Shown in pieces: positions 43,507 to 52,202 of a DNA stretch of 64,000 bases. The first letter of the stretch is position 1, and the number at the start of each line of letters is the position of its first letter. Origin of the DNA: Bacteroidetes bacterium GWF2_38_335 (GTDB lineage Bacteria; Bacteroidota; Bacteroidia; Bacteroidales; GWF2-38-335); NCBI GenBank assembly GCA_001769535.1, contig MEOH01000022.1:62001-126000 (forward strand). The letters are read 5' to 3'. A program made the position numbers and the translations under genes. The notes beneath the pieces are model-generated. The model saw only the letters and a program-made list of their open reading frames with translations. It was not told where the DNA came from and searched no databases.

Positions 43507-44133
43507 GGCGTATAATCTGCTAGTAATCTGTCAAGGAATGACCTAGCTTTACCGGGTTCGCATATTTATCATAGGCCTGCTGGAAAAGTGATATCATATT
43601 GATAAAGATTTAATATTTTTGATTTGTTTACAAATAAATGCAGGGTTTTATGTATAATATCCCATTTTCCCATTCATTGGAAAATCATTTTAATTTCGGG
43701 TGTAAAAGCATCATCTATCATTTTTTTTTTGGATGACAATATTACCTGTTTACATCCCAATTCTACAGAGTTCATAGTACTCTGCAACAATTGTGCTTTC
43801 ATATGGTGCATATCACTATGCTCCTATAGGTTTAAAATTTGCAATGAATAAAAAGATACAGTATTGAATGCTTCTTATTTTTGACTTAATCAGCAAGCCA
43901 AATTTTAAGAACCGATTCCTGGCTGCTCTGATAGGAAAAAGGTTCATCCTTGTCTTTTGATCCGTCAAAAGGATTGTCTTCAGTGGTTGTCCTGAGATTA
44001 GTAACTCTGTTTATATTTAAATTCTATCCTGTCTAAATAAATGCTAATCTAGATTTCAATTTGGAAAAGACCATTTAATTATTGTATCTTTAATTATATG
44101 CTTTATTTATGGTGTATTAATCAAATTAAAACT
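43507..44133. other. 627-bp gap with no intact gene
   Basis: An AT-rich stretch between a plus-strand and a minus-strand cargo gene. An open frame at about 43624-43851 starts with TTG, has no family features and is rejected. A coding-like minus-strand fragment is listed at 43886-44023. No tRNA or hairpin was recognised. Confidence 0.5.
43886..44023 (-). pseudogene. Possible 3' remnant of a gene
   Basis: The reverse strand encodes about 45 codons without a start, including RTTTEDNPFDGSKDKDEP, FSYQSSQESVLKIWLAD and then TAA. Composition (Asp/Glu/Lys/Ser-rich, ordinary codons) looks more like a protein end than random AT-rich DNA. A TAG closes the frame at 44024-44026. The family is not recognised and the call is tentative. 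Confidence 0.28.
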
Positions 44134-47100
44134 TTATTGCTTAATAAACCGTGAAATTTTTATTTCACCTGATTGACAAACAACTTTAATAATATAAATT
44201 CCCGATGATAATTTATTGATATCTAATTTGTTGCTCGCGTGGGTTGTTTTGCTGATCAAGCAGGTGCCATATGTATTATACACCCATACACTTGAAGATA
44301 TCTCATTTGGCAAATCAAAATAGAGCTCGCTTTCAGCAGGGTTTGGATAAATCCTGAATTGATCATCAGTGTTATTAATGGTTGGAATATCAGTATAAAC
44401 ATCCATTGTAATAACAATATAATTAAACTGTTTTGAACCGTCCATTGCGGTAGCTTTTACTACTAAGGTATCACCTGCAATCAAATCAGTATATAAATTC
44501 AAATATCCGGTTCCGTCAATAGTTCCCAACTCTGCTCCCCTGGTTATTTCCCATATAAATGAAGGGTCAGATGCATAAGCTGGATAATATTCAGGGCACA
44601 ACTGGAATTCAGTACCGCTTTTTGCCCCGGATGCCTCCAAATCCAGATTAAATGTGTCAATCAGCCTGTACCTCCAAAGTTCATCACCTAAAATTGGATC
44701 TGTTCCGTTAAAATAAACAAAACCCGAATTGAATGTATTATAAACAGGCCAATAAGAATCTGAAATACCTATTTGCAATTTTCGGGTATTTTCCTCGGTG
44801 CCGTCGGTTTGCCATAAAGCATACCCCAGCCCGTCATTGGCTGTAAAAAATAAAGTGCTGTCAAACTCAGCAAATTCAAAGCAACCATCTCCCGAGGGAC
44901 CTGGGTTAATATCTTTTACAAGATATGTCCCGGCTTCAGTTCCATCGGTTTTCCATAATTCACTTCCATGAACTCCGTCGTCAATGGTAAAATAAAAATC
45001 TGATCCGAATTTTCCACATATTTCTGTGTAATCAGAATATATAAACGGTTCTTCACTAACTGTATTTATATCTTTTACCATATAAGTTCCAGGCTCTGTT
45101 CCATCTGAAACCCATAATTCACGTGCATGGGTTTCATCCCAGGCGTTGAAAAAAAGCCTGTTTTTAACCGCTACAAGTGAATAAGGATTTCCACTTAAAA
45201 TTCCGGGATATATATCTTTAACCAAATATGTGCCTGCATCTGTACCATCTGACACCCAAAGTTCTGATCCGTATGTTTCAGTAGTATTTGTGAAAAATAC
45301 CAGACTGTCAGTCGGGGTCAAACGCTGCGGGTTTGAAGATTCATCACCGACATCCTTTATCATATAAGTTCCTGCTTCAGTCCCATCACTTCTCCACAGC
45401 TCAAATCCGGTTACTCCGTCAGTCCCCTTGAAAATTAATGTTCCGTTTAAATTGCACATCCACCAGTCTACCCCGTCTCCCGAAGGATTGATATCTTTTA
45501 CCATATAGGTGCCTGATTCTGTTCCGTTTGTTCTCCAAAGCTCCCAACCATAGATATCTGAGTATCCCTCAAAATACAGAATGCTGTCAATAACAATTAA
45601 ATTTGAGTATGGCCCGATTGAATCAAGAGCAACAAAAATTTCAGTTCCTTCTTCAGTCCCGTCTGTTTTCCAAACGGTTAATTTTCCATCCCCTCCAATT
45701 GCTTTAAAAAGAACATAATCTTCGTATCTTACAAATGAAGGATCTCTATACAGTCCCGGACTCCATTGATCTTCAAATACTCCATTGCCATTGGGGTTGA
45801 TATCCCTGATCATTCGGGTTCCGTCTTCCAATCCGTTGGTGTACCAAACTTCACATCCGTGAATGCTGTCATCTGCTATGAAAAGCAGGCATGAATCATA
45901 ACTAAAGATAAATTGCGGAAATCCACTTTCATAAGGATTGATATCTTTAACCATATATTCGTTAAAATAACCGGATGTGGAACTTTCAAGAATGGTACTG
46001 CAATTATATTTTGCTATGAAAAAATCAAACAAACCGTTACTGGTAACGTTGGAAATATTATCAGACAAATCCATATCCTGCGATAATTGAAACTGACCGG
46101 TTGTAATAATATTTAAATCATCCATGAAAACAACCTTGCTTGTTCCCTCGTCATAAAACGAACCCAATCCAAAAGCCCAAAGATAATTTCCATCCGGGTC
46201 AAGACATAAGTGGTAAATATCTTTTAACCCCTTATTAAGTATAAAATGTTGCTCTTCACTGTTGTCTGCATCGAATGAGTTGTTATAGTTACCGGTGAGA
46301 ATAATTTCATTAAGATTATTAATTTCCAGATCGTTTATGCTTTCATATGTATATGGATTTCCAAGTGACTTATACCATAAATTGACACCCTCATCTGTAA
46401 ATTTTGATAAAAAGATATTTTGACTTTGAGAATAATCAGAATAAGTTATGCTTCCTCCCGTTTGTATACTGCAATACTTGGTGTAAACCAGACCGCAAAC
46501 AGGAAATCCATCAGTTCCTATGGCTACAGAACTCATTCCAATAGTCCCATCAGAAATAAATCCTGTTGACCAAAGGTAGTTCCCATCAAGGTCATATTTT
46601 GCAATAAAACTACCTGAATTAGCAGGGTCCCATGTTGTGTGTTCAGTACCTGAGATAGCTGGATTTAAATCAATATTTAAATCGAAATCCCCAACAATAA
46701 TCAGGTTATTTTCAGAATCGGTGCATAGGCTTTTTGCAATACCATTTTCAAAATGGTAGTCCCATAAATAAACCCCATCATTATCATATTTGGAAATAAA
46801 TCCTCCTGCACCTGTTAAAACAGCACCCCCGGCGGGATTTAAATCGCATGATCCAAATATGTCGTCATATTTGCCTGTTAGAAGGATATTATCAGAATTA
46901 TCAATGTCCATGCAAGTAATTTCAATATTTCCATCAAACCCTTTTCCAAAAATCAAATTGCCGTCGGGATCATATTTTGCAAGAAATCCTGAATTGAATG
47001 CACCTCCATCAATTATAACAGACCCGATGCCGGGGTCAAGATCAATGCTTTCTGTAAAATTTCCTGTTACCAAAAGACTGCCTTCACTGTCAATACTTAA

Positions 47101-47409
47101 CTTAACAATTTGAGTAGTTTCTTCATTACCTAGATTAAAAGCCCATTGAAGTATATTGGATGAGTTATACTTGGCAATAAAAATATCACCCGTTGTAACA
47201 CTGGTTAGTTCATAAGAAGTTCCTTCAGGATTGAAATTGACCGTGGAACTAAAATTGCCACAAACATAAATATTCCCGGTATCATCCTTAATTAAATCAC
47301 TGATTGATTCATTTCCTGATGATCCTGTAGATAACTTCATCTGCAGTACCTGATTATAGGAAACACTTGCAAATGAAAGTAACACCATTAAAAATACTGA
47401 TTTTAACAT
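44134..47409 (-). CDS. T9SS type A cargo with SBBP and ELWxxDGT repeats
   Basis: A 1091-residue secreted protein. A signal peptide (MLKSVFLMVLLSFASVSYNQ) precedes SBBP-type beta-propeller repeats (about 25-480; DDTGNIYVCGNFSSTVNFNP, DGNLIFGKGFDGNIEI, FDLNIDLNPAISGTEH). Then come eight or nine repeats of about 50 residues built on ELW.TDGTE.GTY.VKDINP (about 515-915). A BIG/Ig-like piece (about 930-1010) and a type A sorting domain (YPNPAESELYFDLPN ... SGIYIIKVVCQSGEIK) end the protein. Both repeat kinds form beta-propeller-like folds; function is probably structural or adhesive. It stands alone, with the TlpA operon divergent upstream. Confidence 0.9.
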   Translation of the reverse strand: MLKSVFLMVLLSFASVSYNQVLQMKLSTGSSGNESISDLIKDDTGNIYVCGNFSSTVNFNPEGTSYELTSVTTGDIFIAKYNSSNILQWAFNLGNEETTQIVKLSIDSEGSLLVTGNFTESIDLDPGIGSVIIDGGAFNSGFLAKYDPDGNLIFGKGFDGNIEITCMDIDNSDNILLTGKYDDIFGSCDLNPAGGAVLTGAGGFISKYDNDGVYLWDYHFENGIAKSLCTDSENNLIIVGDFDLNIDLNPAISGTEHTTWDPANSGSFIAKYDLDGNYLWSTGFISDGTIGMSSVAIGTDGFPVCGLVYTKYCSIQTGGSITYSDYSQSQNIFLSKFTDEGVNLWYKSLGNPYTYESINDLEINNLNEIILTGNYNNSFDADNSEEQHFILNKGLKDIYHLCLDPDGNYLWAFGLGSFYDEGTSKVVFMDDLNIITTGQFQLSQDMDLSDNISNVTSNGLFDFFIAKYNCSTILESSTSGYFNEYMVKDINPYESGFPQFIFSYDSCLLFIADDSIHGCEVWYTNGLEDGTRMIRDINPNGNGVFEDQWSPGLYRDPSFVRYEDYVLFKAIGGDGKLTVWKTDGTEEGTEIFVALDSIGPYSNLIVIDSILYFEGYSDIYGWELWRTNGTESGTYMVKDINPSGDGVDWWMCNLNGTLIFKGTDGVTGFELWRSDGTEAGTYMIKDVGDESSNPQRLTPTDSLVFFTNTTETYGSELWVSDGTDAGTYLVKDIYPGILSGNPYSLVAVKNRLFFNAWDETHARELWVSDGTEPGTYMVKDINTVSEEPFIYSDYTEICGKFGSDFYFTIDDGVHGSELWKTDGTEAGTYLVKDINPGPSGDGCFEFAEFDSTLFFTANDGLGYALWQTDGTEENTRKLQIGISDSYWPVYNTFNSGFVYFNGTDPILGDELWRYRLIDTFNLDLEASGAKSGTEFQLCPEYYPAYASDPSFIWEITRGAELGTIDGTGYLNLYTDLIAGDTLVVKATAMDGSKQFNYIVITMDVYTDIPTINNTDDQFRIYPNPAESELYFDLPNEISSSVWVYNTYGTCLISKTTHASNKLDINKLSSGIYIIKVVCQSGEIKISRFIKQ
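44669..45862 (-). repeat. Coding array of ELWxxDGT repeats
   Basis: Successive units in the protein encoded at 44134-47409 read EVWYTNGLEDGTRMIRDI, VWKTDGTEEGTEIFV, ELWRTNGTESGTYMVKDI, ELWRSDGTEAGTYMIKDV, ELWVSDGTDAGTYLVKDI, ELWVSDGTEPGTYMVKDI, ELWKTDGTEAGTYLVKDI and LWQTDGTEENTRKLQ, spaced about 48-50 codons apart. A degenerate last unit (ELWRYRL) closes the array. Confidence 0.85.
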
Positions 47410-47645
47410 AGCTGTGTAATTTTATGGGACAATATTATTAAAAAATAAAATAAATTCAAAATGGAATTATTTCAAAAATAGCTCTCAAATAGAACCTTAA
47501 AGAACTAATTATTCATTTGTTTTCTTCTTTCATCTAAGTAAAATCAAAGAGACTTATATAAGTGAATTAATGGAATTTTACGGATATTAGTCTAAAAAGC
47601 AACCCGCCACAAACAATTACTCAAATATTATTATATTTTTGGTGT

Positions 47646-47653
47646 TATATTTG
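47646..47653 (+). promoter_or_regulatory. -7 promoter element of the TlpA-DUF6029-Omp28 operon
   Basis: TATATTTG is an exact TAnnTTTG match 35 bp before the ATG at 47689. No clear -33 element. Confidence 0.48.
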
Positions 47654-47688
47654 TATTAATAATAAATGAACTTTTAAAATTTTATTAT

Positions 47689-48213
47689 ATGAAACCTTTT
47701 ATCTCGATTCTCGCCCTGCTATTCTTTGTAAATTTCTGCTTTGCGCAGGATGAAGCAAAAGAAACAAAACTCCCTTCAGTAGATGTTAAGGAAGTAAGCG
47801 GTGCTGGGTTTAATACTGCTGATATTGCAAAAGAAGGAAAAGTGGTGGTTATTTCTTTTTGGGCTACCTGGTGCAAACCTTGTATTCAGGAACTGATTGC
47901 TATTTCTGAAAATTATACCGACTGGCAGGAGGAAACCGGAGTGGTACTCTATGCCGTTTCGATTGATGACACAAAATCATCGGCAAAAGTTGCCCCTTTT
48001 GTTAATGGTAAAGGATGGGAATACAAAATATTGCTTGACGAAAATCAGGACTTTAAAAGAGCAATGAACGTGGTGAATGTTCCCCATACTTTTGTTTTAA
48101 ATAAAGACGGAAATGTCGTTTGGCAGCATACTTCTTACGCACCCGGTGATGAAGAAACTCTTTACGAGGTGATAAAGAAAGTTGCAGCAGGCGAACAAAT
48201 CGAAGCACACTAG
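47689..48213 (+). CDS. TlpA-like periplasmic thioredoxin-fold protein
   Basis: A 174-residue exported protein. Signal peptide MKPFISILALLFFVNFCFAQ. The redox motif is VVISFWATWCKPCIQELIAI (CxxC about residues 63-66). IKFLL-type strands and cis-Pro in MNVVNVPHTFVLNKDGNVVW complete the thioredoxin fold. TlpA/ResA-like proteins reduce or oxidise disulphides in the envelope, often for cytochrome maturation or for specific partner proteins. It is first in an operon with a DUF6029 protein and an Omp28 protein (itself containing CxxC), so those are plausible partners. No cytochrome genes are near. Confidence 0.92.
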   Translation: MKPFISILALLFFVNFCFAQDEAKETKLPSVDVKEVSGAGFNTADIAKEGKVVVISFWATWCKPCIQELIAISENYTDWQEETGVVLYAVSIDDTKSSAKVAPFVNGKGWEYKILLDENQDFKRAMNVVNVPHTFVLNKDGNVVWQHTSYAPGDEETLYEVIKKVAAGEQIEAH

Positions 48214-48251
48214 CCTATAATTTTTTACCCTAACATTATTATATTTCTGAA

Positions 48252-49907
48252 ATGAGAAAGTATCTTTTTTCTTCACTTTTATTGTTCTTTGCATACTTTG
48301 CTTCCTTTTCACAAGAAAAAGGACAGTTAAGCGGAAACTTCCAACTCGATGCACAGATTTACAACGAGGACACCATTATCGGTGCTACTGTGCCACCGGC
48401 TAAAATGGGCATTAACTCCTACGCGAATTTTACCTATACTTATGGAAACTTTTCTGCCGGACTTCGTTACGAAGCCTATTTACCTCAGATGAACGGTTTT
48501 ATGCCACAGTACGAAGGCACTGGTATTCCCTACAAATACCTTAATTATAAAGCCGACCAGCTTGAGATTACTGTTGGTAACTTCTATGAGCAGTTTGGGG
48601 CAGGCTTGACACTCCGGACTTACGAAGAAAAAAATCTTGGATACGACAACGCCCTCGAAGGCGCCAGAGTCAGATACAATGCATATAAAGGAATTTATCT
48701 TACTGTCCTTGCCGGTTCAGAAAGGTCTTTCTGGGAATATAAAGGCAAGGTGCGCGGATTAAATGCCGATGTTAACTTAAATGAACTGCTTAAGCCGCTC
48801 GAAACTTCAAAAACCCTGATCCAGTTGGGTACCAGCTTTGTGAGCAAATTTCAGGCAGATAAAAATTCAAATTGGAAATTACCCGAAAATGTCTTAAATC
48901 AGGCATACAGAATAAGTGTTGGCAGGGGAAAGGTACAATTCTCGGCCGAATATGCCTATAAAATCAATGACCCTTCATCCGACAATGGCAATATTTATAA
49001 ACCCGGTGAAGCTCTTTTTGTAAATGCTTCTTATTCGCAAAAGGGACTTGGTGTGCTGCTTACAGCAAAAAGGGTTGACAACATGAGTTTCAGGGCTGAC
49101 AGAACAGCTAACCTGGCTAATCTCAGCATTAATTATCTGCCCGATATCACAAAAAATCATACCTACGCTCTGGCTGCCATGTACCCTTATGCCACACAGC
49201 TCAATGGTGAGGCCGGAGTAAATACTGAAATAACCAAGAAATTTGATAAAAACACCCTCCTTGGCGGAAAATATGGTACTTCTTTGTCCATTAGCTTTTC
49301 AAGGATCACCAACATCATAAAAGAACAAGTCAGTGAATCAATCGCTATTGATTCGGCTTATTCCATGGGGTACAGTTCAAGCATGTCGAATTATATTGAT
49401 GAACTCCTGAATGAAGATATTTTTTACCAGGACCTTCATATCGAACTGAGCAAAAAATTATCTGACAAATTAAAAGGTCAGGTTTCTTACCAGCACATTA
49501 AATACAATGATGCCGTGATCATGGGTTCAAACAGCGGCCTTCATGAGCCTATTGAAGCTGATGTTGTGATAACCGACATGACTTATAAATTTAAGGCAAA
49601 GAAATCCATCCGGCTGGAACTTCAGCACCTGAGTACTGAACAGGACTATAAAAACTGGGCAATGGCACTCGTAGAGTTAACTGTTCCAAACTGGTTTTTT
49701 ACCGTTCTTGACCAATACAATTATAGCAATCCCAACGAAGATAAACAGGTCCATTACCCCAAAATTGCCATGGGTTACATCAAAGGTGCCAACCGCATTG
49801 AACTGGGCTATGGAAAACAACGTCGGGGTATTGTTTGCGTGGGTGGTATCTGTCGTGCAGTGCCCGCTTCAAACGGATTGACTTTATCAGTAGTAAGTAG
49901 TTTTTAA
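48252..49907 (+). CDS. DUF6029-family outer-membrane protein
   Basis: A 551-residue protein with a signal peptide (MRKYLFSSLLLFFAYFASFS). The mature part is a long series of amphipathic beta strands: SYANFTYTYGNFSAGLRYEA, GNFYEQFGAGLTLRTYEEKN, VQFSAEYAYKINDPSS, SIRLELQHLSTEQDYKN, NRIELGYGKQRRGI, ending in Phe (LTLSVVSSF), as in large outer-membrane barrels. I recognise the family as DUF6029, known in Bacteroidota and without assigned function. It starts 38 bp after the TlpA gene and is followed after 11 bp by the Omp28 gene, an arrangement that suggests a shared envelope role. Confidence 0.85.
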   Translation: MRKYLFSSLLLFFAYFASFSQEKGQLSGNFQLDAQIYNEDTIIGATVPPAKMGINSYANFTYTYGNFSAGLRYEAYLPQMNGFMPQYEGTGIPYKYLNYKADQLEITVGNFYEQFGAGLTLRTYEEKNLGYDNALEGARVRYNAYKGIYLTVLAGSERSFWEYKGKVRGLNADVNLNELLKPLETSKTLIQLGTSFVSKFQADKNSNWKLPENVLNQAYRISVGRGKVQFSAEYAYKINDPSSDNGNIYKPGEALFVNASYSQKGLGVLLTAKRVDNMSFRADRTANLANLSINYLPDITKNHTYALAAMYPYATQLNGEAGVNTEITKKFDKNTLLGGKYGTSLSISFSRITNIIKEQVSESIAIDSAYSMGYSSSMSNYIDELLNEDIFYQDLHIELSKKLSDKLKGQVSYQHIKYNDAVIMGSNSGLHEPIEADVVITDMTYKFKAKKSIRLELQHLSTEQDYKNWAMALVELTVPNWFFTVLDQYNYSNPNEDKQVHYPKIAMGYIKGANRIELGYGKQRRGIVCVGGICRAVPASNGLTLSVVSSF

Positions 49908-49918
49908 AACATTGATAT

Positions 49919-50764
49919 ATGAAAAATATTTTCAAAGCTTTTTGCCTTGCAATAATTATTGGATTTACTGCATGCGATATTGTTGAAGAGCCATTTTACG
50001 AGGGCACAGGGCCTGATCCAATTCCCGAAAAAAAATACCGTAAAATCCTGATTGAGGACTACACAGGTCACTTCTGTACAAACTGTCCAACCGCTCACGA
50101 CACAATGTATGCAATAGAAGATTATTATAATATCAATGACACCGCCCGGGTTGTTGCACTCTCAATCCACGCAGGGGACTTTGCTTTTCCATATCCCGAT
50201 TTTGGTTATCCCGAAGATTTCAGAACTTCGGTAGGTGATGAATTGGATGCCTATTTTCAGGTTTCATCCGCAGGATTGCCAAAAGGATTGGTCAACCGCA
50301 AAGAAAACGAGGATGGTTTACGCCTTGATGCAGATGACTGGCGTGATGCCATAAAAGATATCTTTCAAATCAGTGAACTGGCTGATATTTATTTGACCAT
50401 TAACAATACTTATAATTCAGGTACAAATCAGGTGACTACTACCGTTACTACCGAATATATTGTTGATATGGAAGGAACCTATAACCTTTGTGTTTTTCTT
50501 TGTGAAGACAGCATCATAGCACCACAACTTGAGCATGGCGATTTGATTCCGGACTACAGGCACATGCACATGTTACGAAAATCTTTCAACGGAACCTGGG
50601 GTGAGGAGGTAGGCAGTGGTACAAATGCAGCCGAAACATCACTTGATAAAACATATACCCTATCTTTGGCAGGTAACGTGCCCGAAAACTGCTATGTAAT
50701 TGCCTTCGTGATTAACATGGAAACCGACGAGGTTATTCAGGCCGAGAAGAAAAAGGTGAAGTAG
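49919..50764 (+). CDS. Omp28-related lipoprotein
   Basis: A 281-residue protein. A lipoprotein signal (FCLAIIIGFTACDIVEE, Cys near residue 20) precedes an Omp28 domain that starts YRKILIEDYTGHFCTNCPTA with a CxxC pair, in the position of a thioredoxin active site. NGTWGEEVGSGTNAAETS, YTLSLAGNVPENCYVIAFVI and a basic C-terminus follow. Omp28 of Porphyromonas gingivalis is a surface protein of this family. It is third in the TlpA-DUF6029 operon and ends at a strong hairpin. Unlike the Omp28 domain at 40854, this copy carries no T9SS sorting domain, so it is exported as a lipoprotein. Confidence 0.9.
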   Translation: MKNIFKAFCLAIIIGFTACDIVEEPFYEGTGPDPIPEKKYRKILIEDYTGHFCTNCPTAHDTMYAIEDYYNINDTARVVALSIHAGDFAFPYPDFGYPEDFRTSVGDELDAYFQVSSAGLPKGLVNRKENEDGLRLDADDWRDAIKDIFQISELADIYLTINNTYNSGTNQVTTTVTTEYIVDMEGTYNLCVFLCEDSIIAPQLEHGDLIPDYRHMHMLRKSFNGTWGEEVGSGTNAAETSLDKTYTLSLAGNVPENCYVIAFVINMETDEVIQAEKKKVK

Positions 50765-50785
50765 AAGAATATTTAAAATATTTTG

Positions 50786-50830
50786 GCCGCGAATGCGCGA
50801 ATTATTAGCGCATTCGCGGCTTTATTTTTT
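50786..50830 (+). terminator. Terminator of the TlpA-Omp28 operon
   Basis: GCCGCGAATGCGC (50786-50798) pairs perfectly with GCGCATTCGCGGC (50808-50820), followed by TTTATTTTTT. The T-tract runs directly into the -7 box of the next gene. Confidence 0.92.
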
Positions 50831-50837
50831 ATCTTTG
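50830..50837 (+). promoter_or_regulatory. -7 promoter element of the beta-barrel/ubiX pair, near-leaderless
   Basis: TATCTTTG matches TAnnTTTG and ends only 4 bp before the ATG at 50842. Transcription would start at or just after that ATG, so either the mRNA is leaderless or a later start is used. Confidence 0.5.
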
Positions 50838-50841
50838 CAAA

Positions 50842-51465
50842 ATGAAGCACTTTTTTGTAATAATATTGCTGATAGCAGCCATCCATGGTAATTCCCAGAA
50901 TTTCAAAGGAGGTTTGTTTGGCGGTGCCGTTGCCTCCCAGGTGTATGGAGACAAGCTCAGCGGGTACGATAAAGCCGGGTTTCATGTCGGGGGATATGTC
51001 AGCAATAATTTTGGAAGCAAAGACAACGGATTTCGTTTTGAAATACAATATATTACAAAGGGAAGTCGAAAAAACACCAACATTAAAATCGGTGATTACA
51101 GATTTTATTTGCTCAGGTTAAACTATATCGAAATGCCCTTTACTTTTTATATGAAAAGCAAAATGGTAAAAAACCTGATTTACGAAGCCGGTTTATCCTA
51201 CGGGGTTCTGGTTAGCGCCAAGGAAGATCCCGATGGCGGTGGGTTTTATGTGCCTGATTATCCTCCTTACAGGGATTGGGAATTTGCAGGTCATGCCGGA
51301 ATCAGATACCGGTTTTCCGAAAAATGGGATTTTGCTACCAAGGTTTCCTATTCAATATTGAAGATACGCCCTTATCCCGGAAATCAGGCCTATTATTTTG
51401 ATCGCGGGCAAATGAACAACGTTCTGACTGCCACTTTATATTATAAATTCGGAAAAGATGAGTAG
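50842..51465 (+). CDS. PorT-like outer-membrane beta-barrel protein
   Basis: A 207-residue protein with a signal peptide (MKHFFVIILLIAAIHGNSQ). The mature sequence starts FKGGLFGGAVASQVYGDKLS and continues with barrel strands such as GFHVGGYVSN, FRFEIQYITKGSRKN, YRFYLLRLNYIEMPFTFYMK and NLIYEAGLSYGVLVSA, as in PorT/beta-barrel families common in Bacteroidota. The terminal strand (LTATLYYKFGKDE) is followed by a short tail. It overlaps ubiX by 8 bp; this coupling is likely a matter of gene packing rather than shared function. Confidence 0.78.
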   Translation: MKHFFVIILLIAAIHGNSQNFKGGLFGGAVASQVYGDKLSGYDKAGFHVGGYVSNNFGSKDNGFRFEIQYITKGSRKNTNIKIGDYRFYLLRLNYIEMPFTFYMKSKMVKNLIYEAGLSYGVLVSAKEDPDGGGFYVPDYPPYRDWEFAGHAGIRYRFSEKWDFATKVSYSILKIRPYPGNQAYYFDRGQMNNVLTATLYYKFGKDE

Positions 51466-52033
51466 CAAAAAAATTGTTGTGGCTGTTACAGGTGCCAGCG
51501 GGGCCATTTATGCTGATATTTTGCTCAGAAAGCTTCAGGAATTGAAAAATCAGCATGAAACAGTTGAGGTGGTTTTTTCCGATAATGCACGGATGGTTTG
51601 GGAACACGAAAAGGTTAAAACCAAAATTCAGGATATTCCATTCAAAATCTATCCGAAAAACGATTTTACCGCTCCTTTTGCCTCGGGTTCTGCCGGATAT
51701 ACCCACATGATCATCGTTCCGTGTTCTATGGGAACGTTGGGGCGCATTGCCGCCGGAGTTTCTGATGAACTTATTTCCCGTGCAGCTGACGTGATGCTGA
51801 AAGAAAGAAAAAAACTCATTCTGGTTACACGCGAAACGCCGCTCAATCTCATTCACATCCGAAATATGGAAACGGTTACACTGGCCGGTGGAATTATTTG
51901 TCCGGCAAATCCCTCATATTACTCAAATCCTTCTACCATAGAAGAACTTGCCGGCACTGTTATCAACAGGGTGCTTGATTTGTGCGGGTTTGAATTGGAT
52001 TATAAGCGGTGGGGGAAAAAACCTAATTCATAA
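51458..52033 (+). CDS. ubiX: UbiX-type flavin prenyltransferase
   Basis: A 191-residue flavoprotein. SSKKIVVAVTGASGAIYADI is the UbiX/Pad1 N-terminal motif; FTAPFASGSAGYTHMIIVPC and SMGTLGRIAAGVSDELISRA bind FMN and the prenyl donor; LILVTRETPLNLIHIRNMET is the family signature before the C-terminus. It transfers a dimethylallyl group to FMN to make prenylated FMN, cofactor of UbiD-type decarboxylases. No ubiD gene is in the window. It starts inside the end of the barrel gene and is convergent with the PorP/SprF gene. Confidence 0.95.
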   Translation: MSSKKIVVAVTGASGAIYADILLRKLQELKNQHETVEVVFSDNARMVWEHEKVKTKIQDIPFKIYPKNDFTAPFASGSAGYTHMIIVPCSMGTLGRIAAGVSDELISRAADVMLKERKKLILVTRETPLNLIHIRNMETVTLAGGIICPANPSYYSNPSTIEELAGTVINRVLDLCGFELDYKRWGKKPNS

Positions 52034-52053
52034 AATTTGTCCTATTTGAAATT

Positions 52054-52173
52054 ACCCCGACAAATATCTTTGTCGAGGGTTGTTCAACTACAATTTTTGA
52101 TGCGTTTTAAACTTTCAAAAATTTAGTTTCACAAATAAACCGGAAAGGAAACCCTAAAGTTCCCAATCCGGTT
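52054..52173. terminator. Two hairpins between convergent ubiX and PorP/SprF genes
   Basis: The first is CCCCGACAAA-tatc-TTTGTCGAGGG (about 52055-52079, one mismatch). The second has AACCGG (52138-52143) and CCGGTT (52168-52173) with inner pairing GGAA/TTCC. Neither has a long T-tract; the first would serve ubiX and the second the minus-strand gene ending at 52203. Confidence 0.5.
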
Positions 52174-52202
52174 CGCACTTACACTTATGAGAGAGAGACT
52201 TC

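Noticed and set aside
43540-43600. GGTTCGCAT resembling the T-loop of a tRNA
   Set aside because: No matching acceptor, anticodon or D arms could be built around it.
43624-43851. 75-codon plus-strand frame in the gap after the 866-residue cargo
   Set aside because: TTG start, Cys/Ile-rich nonspecific composition, and no promoter or neighbour support.
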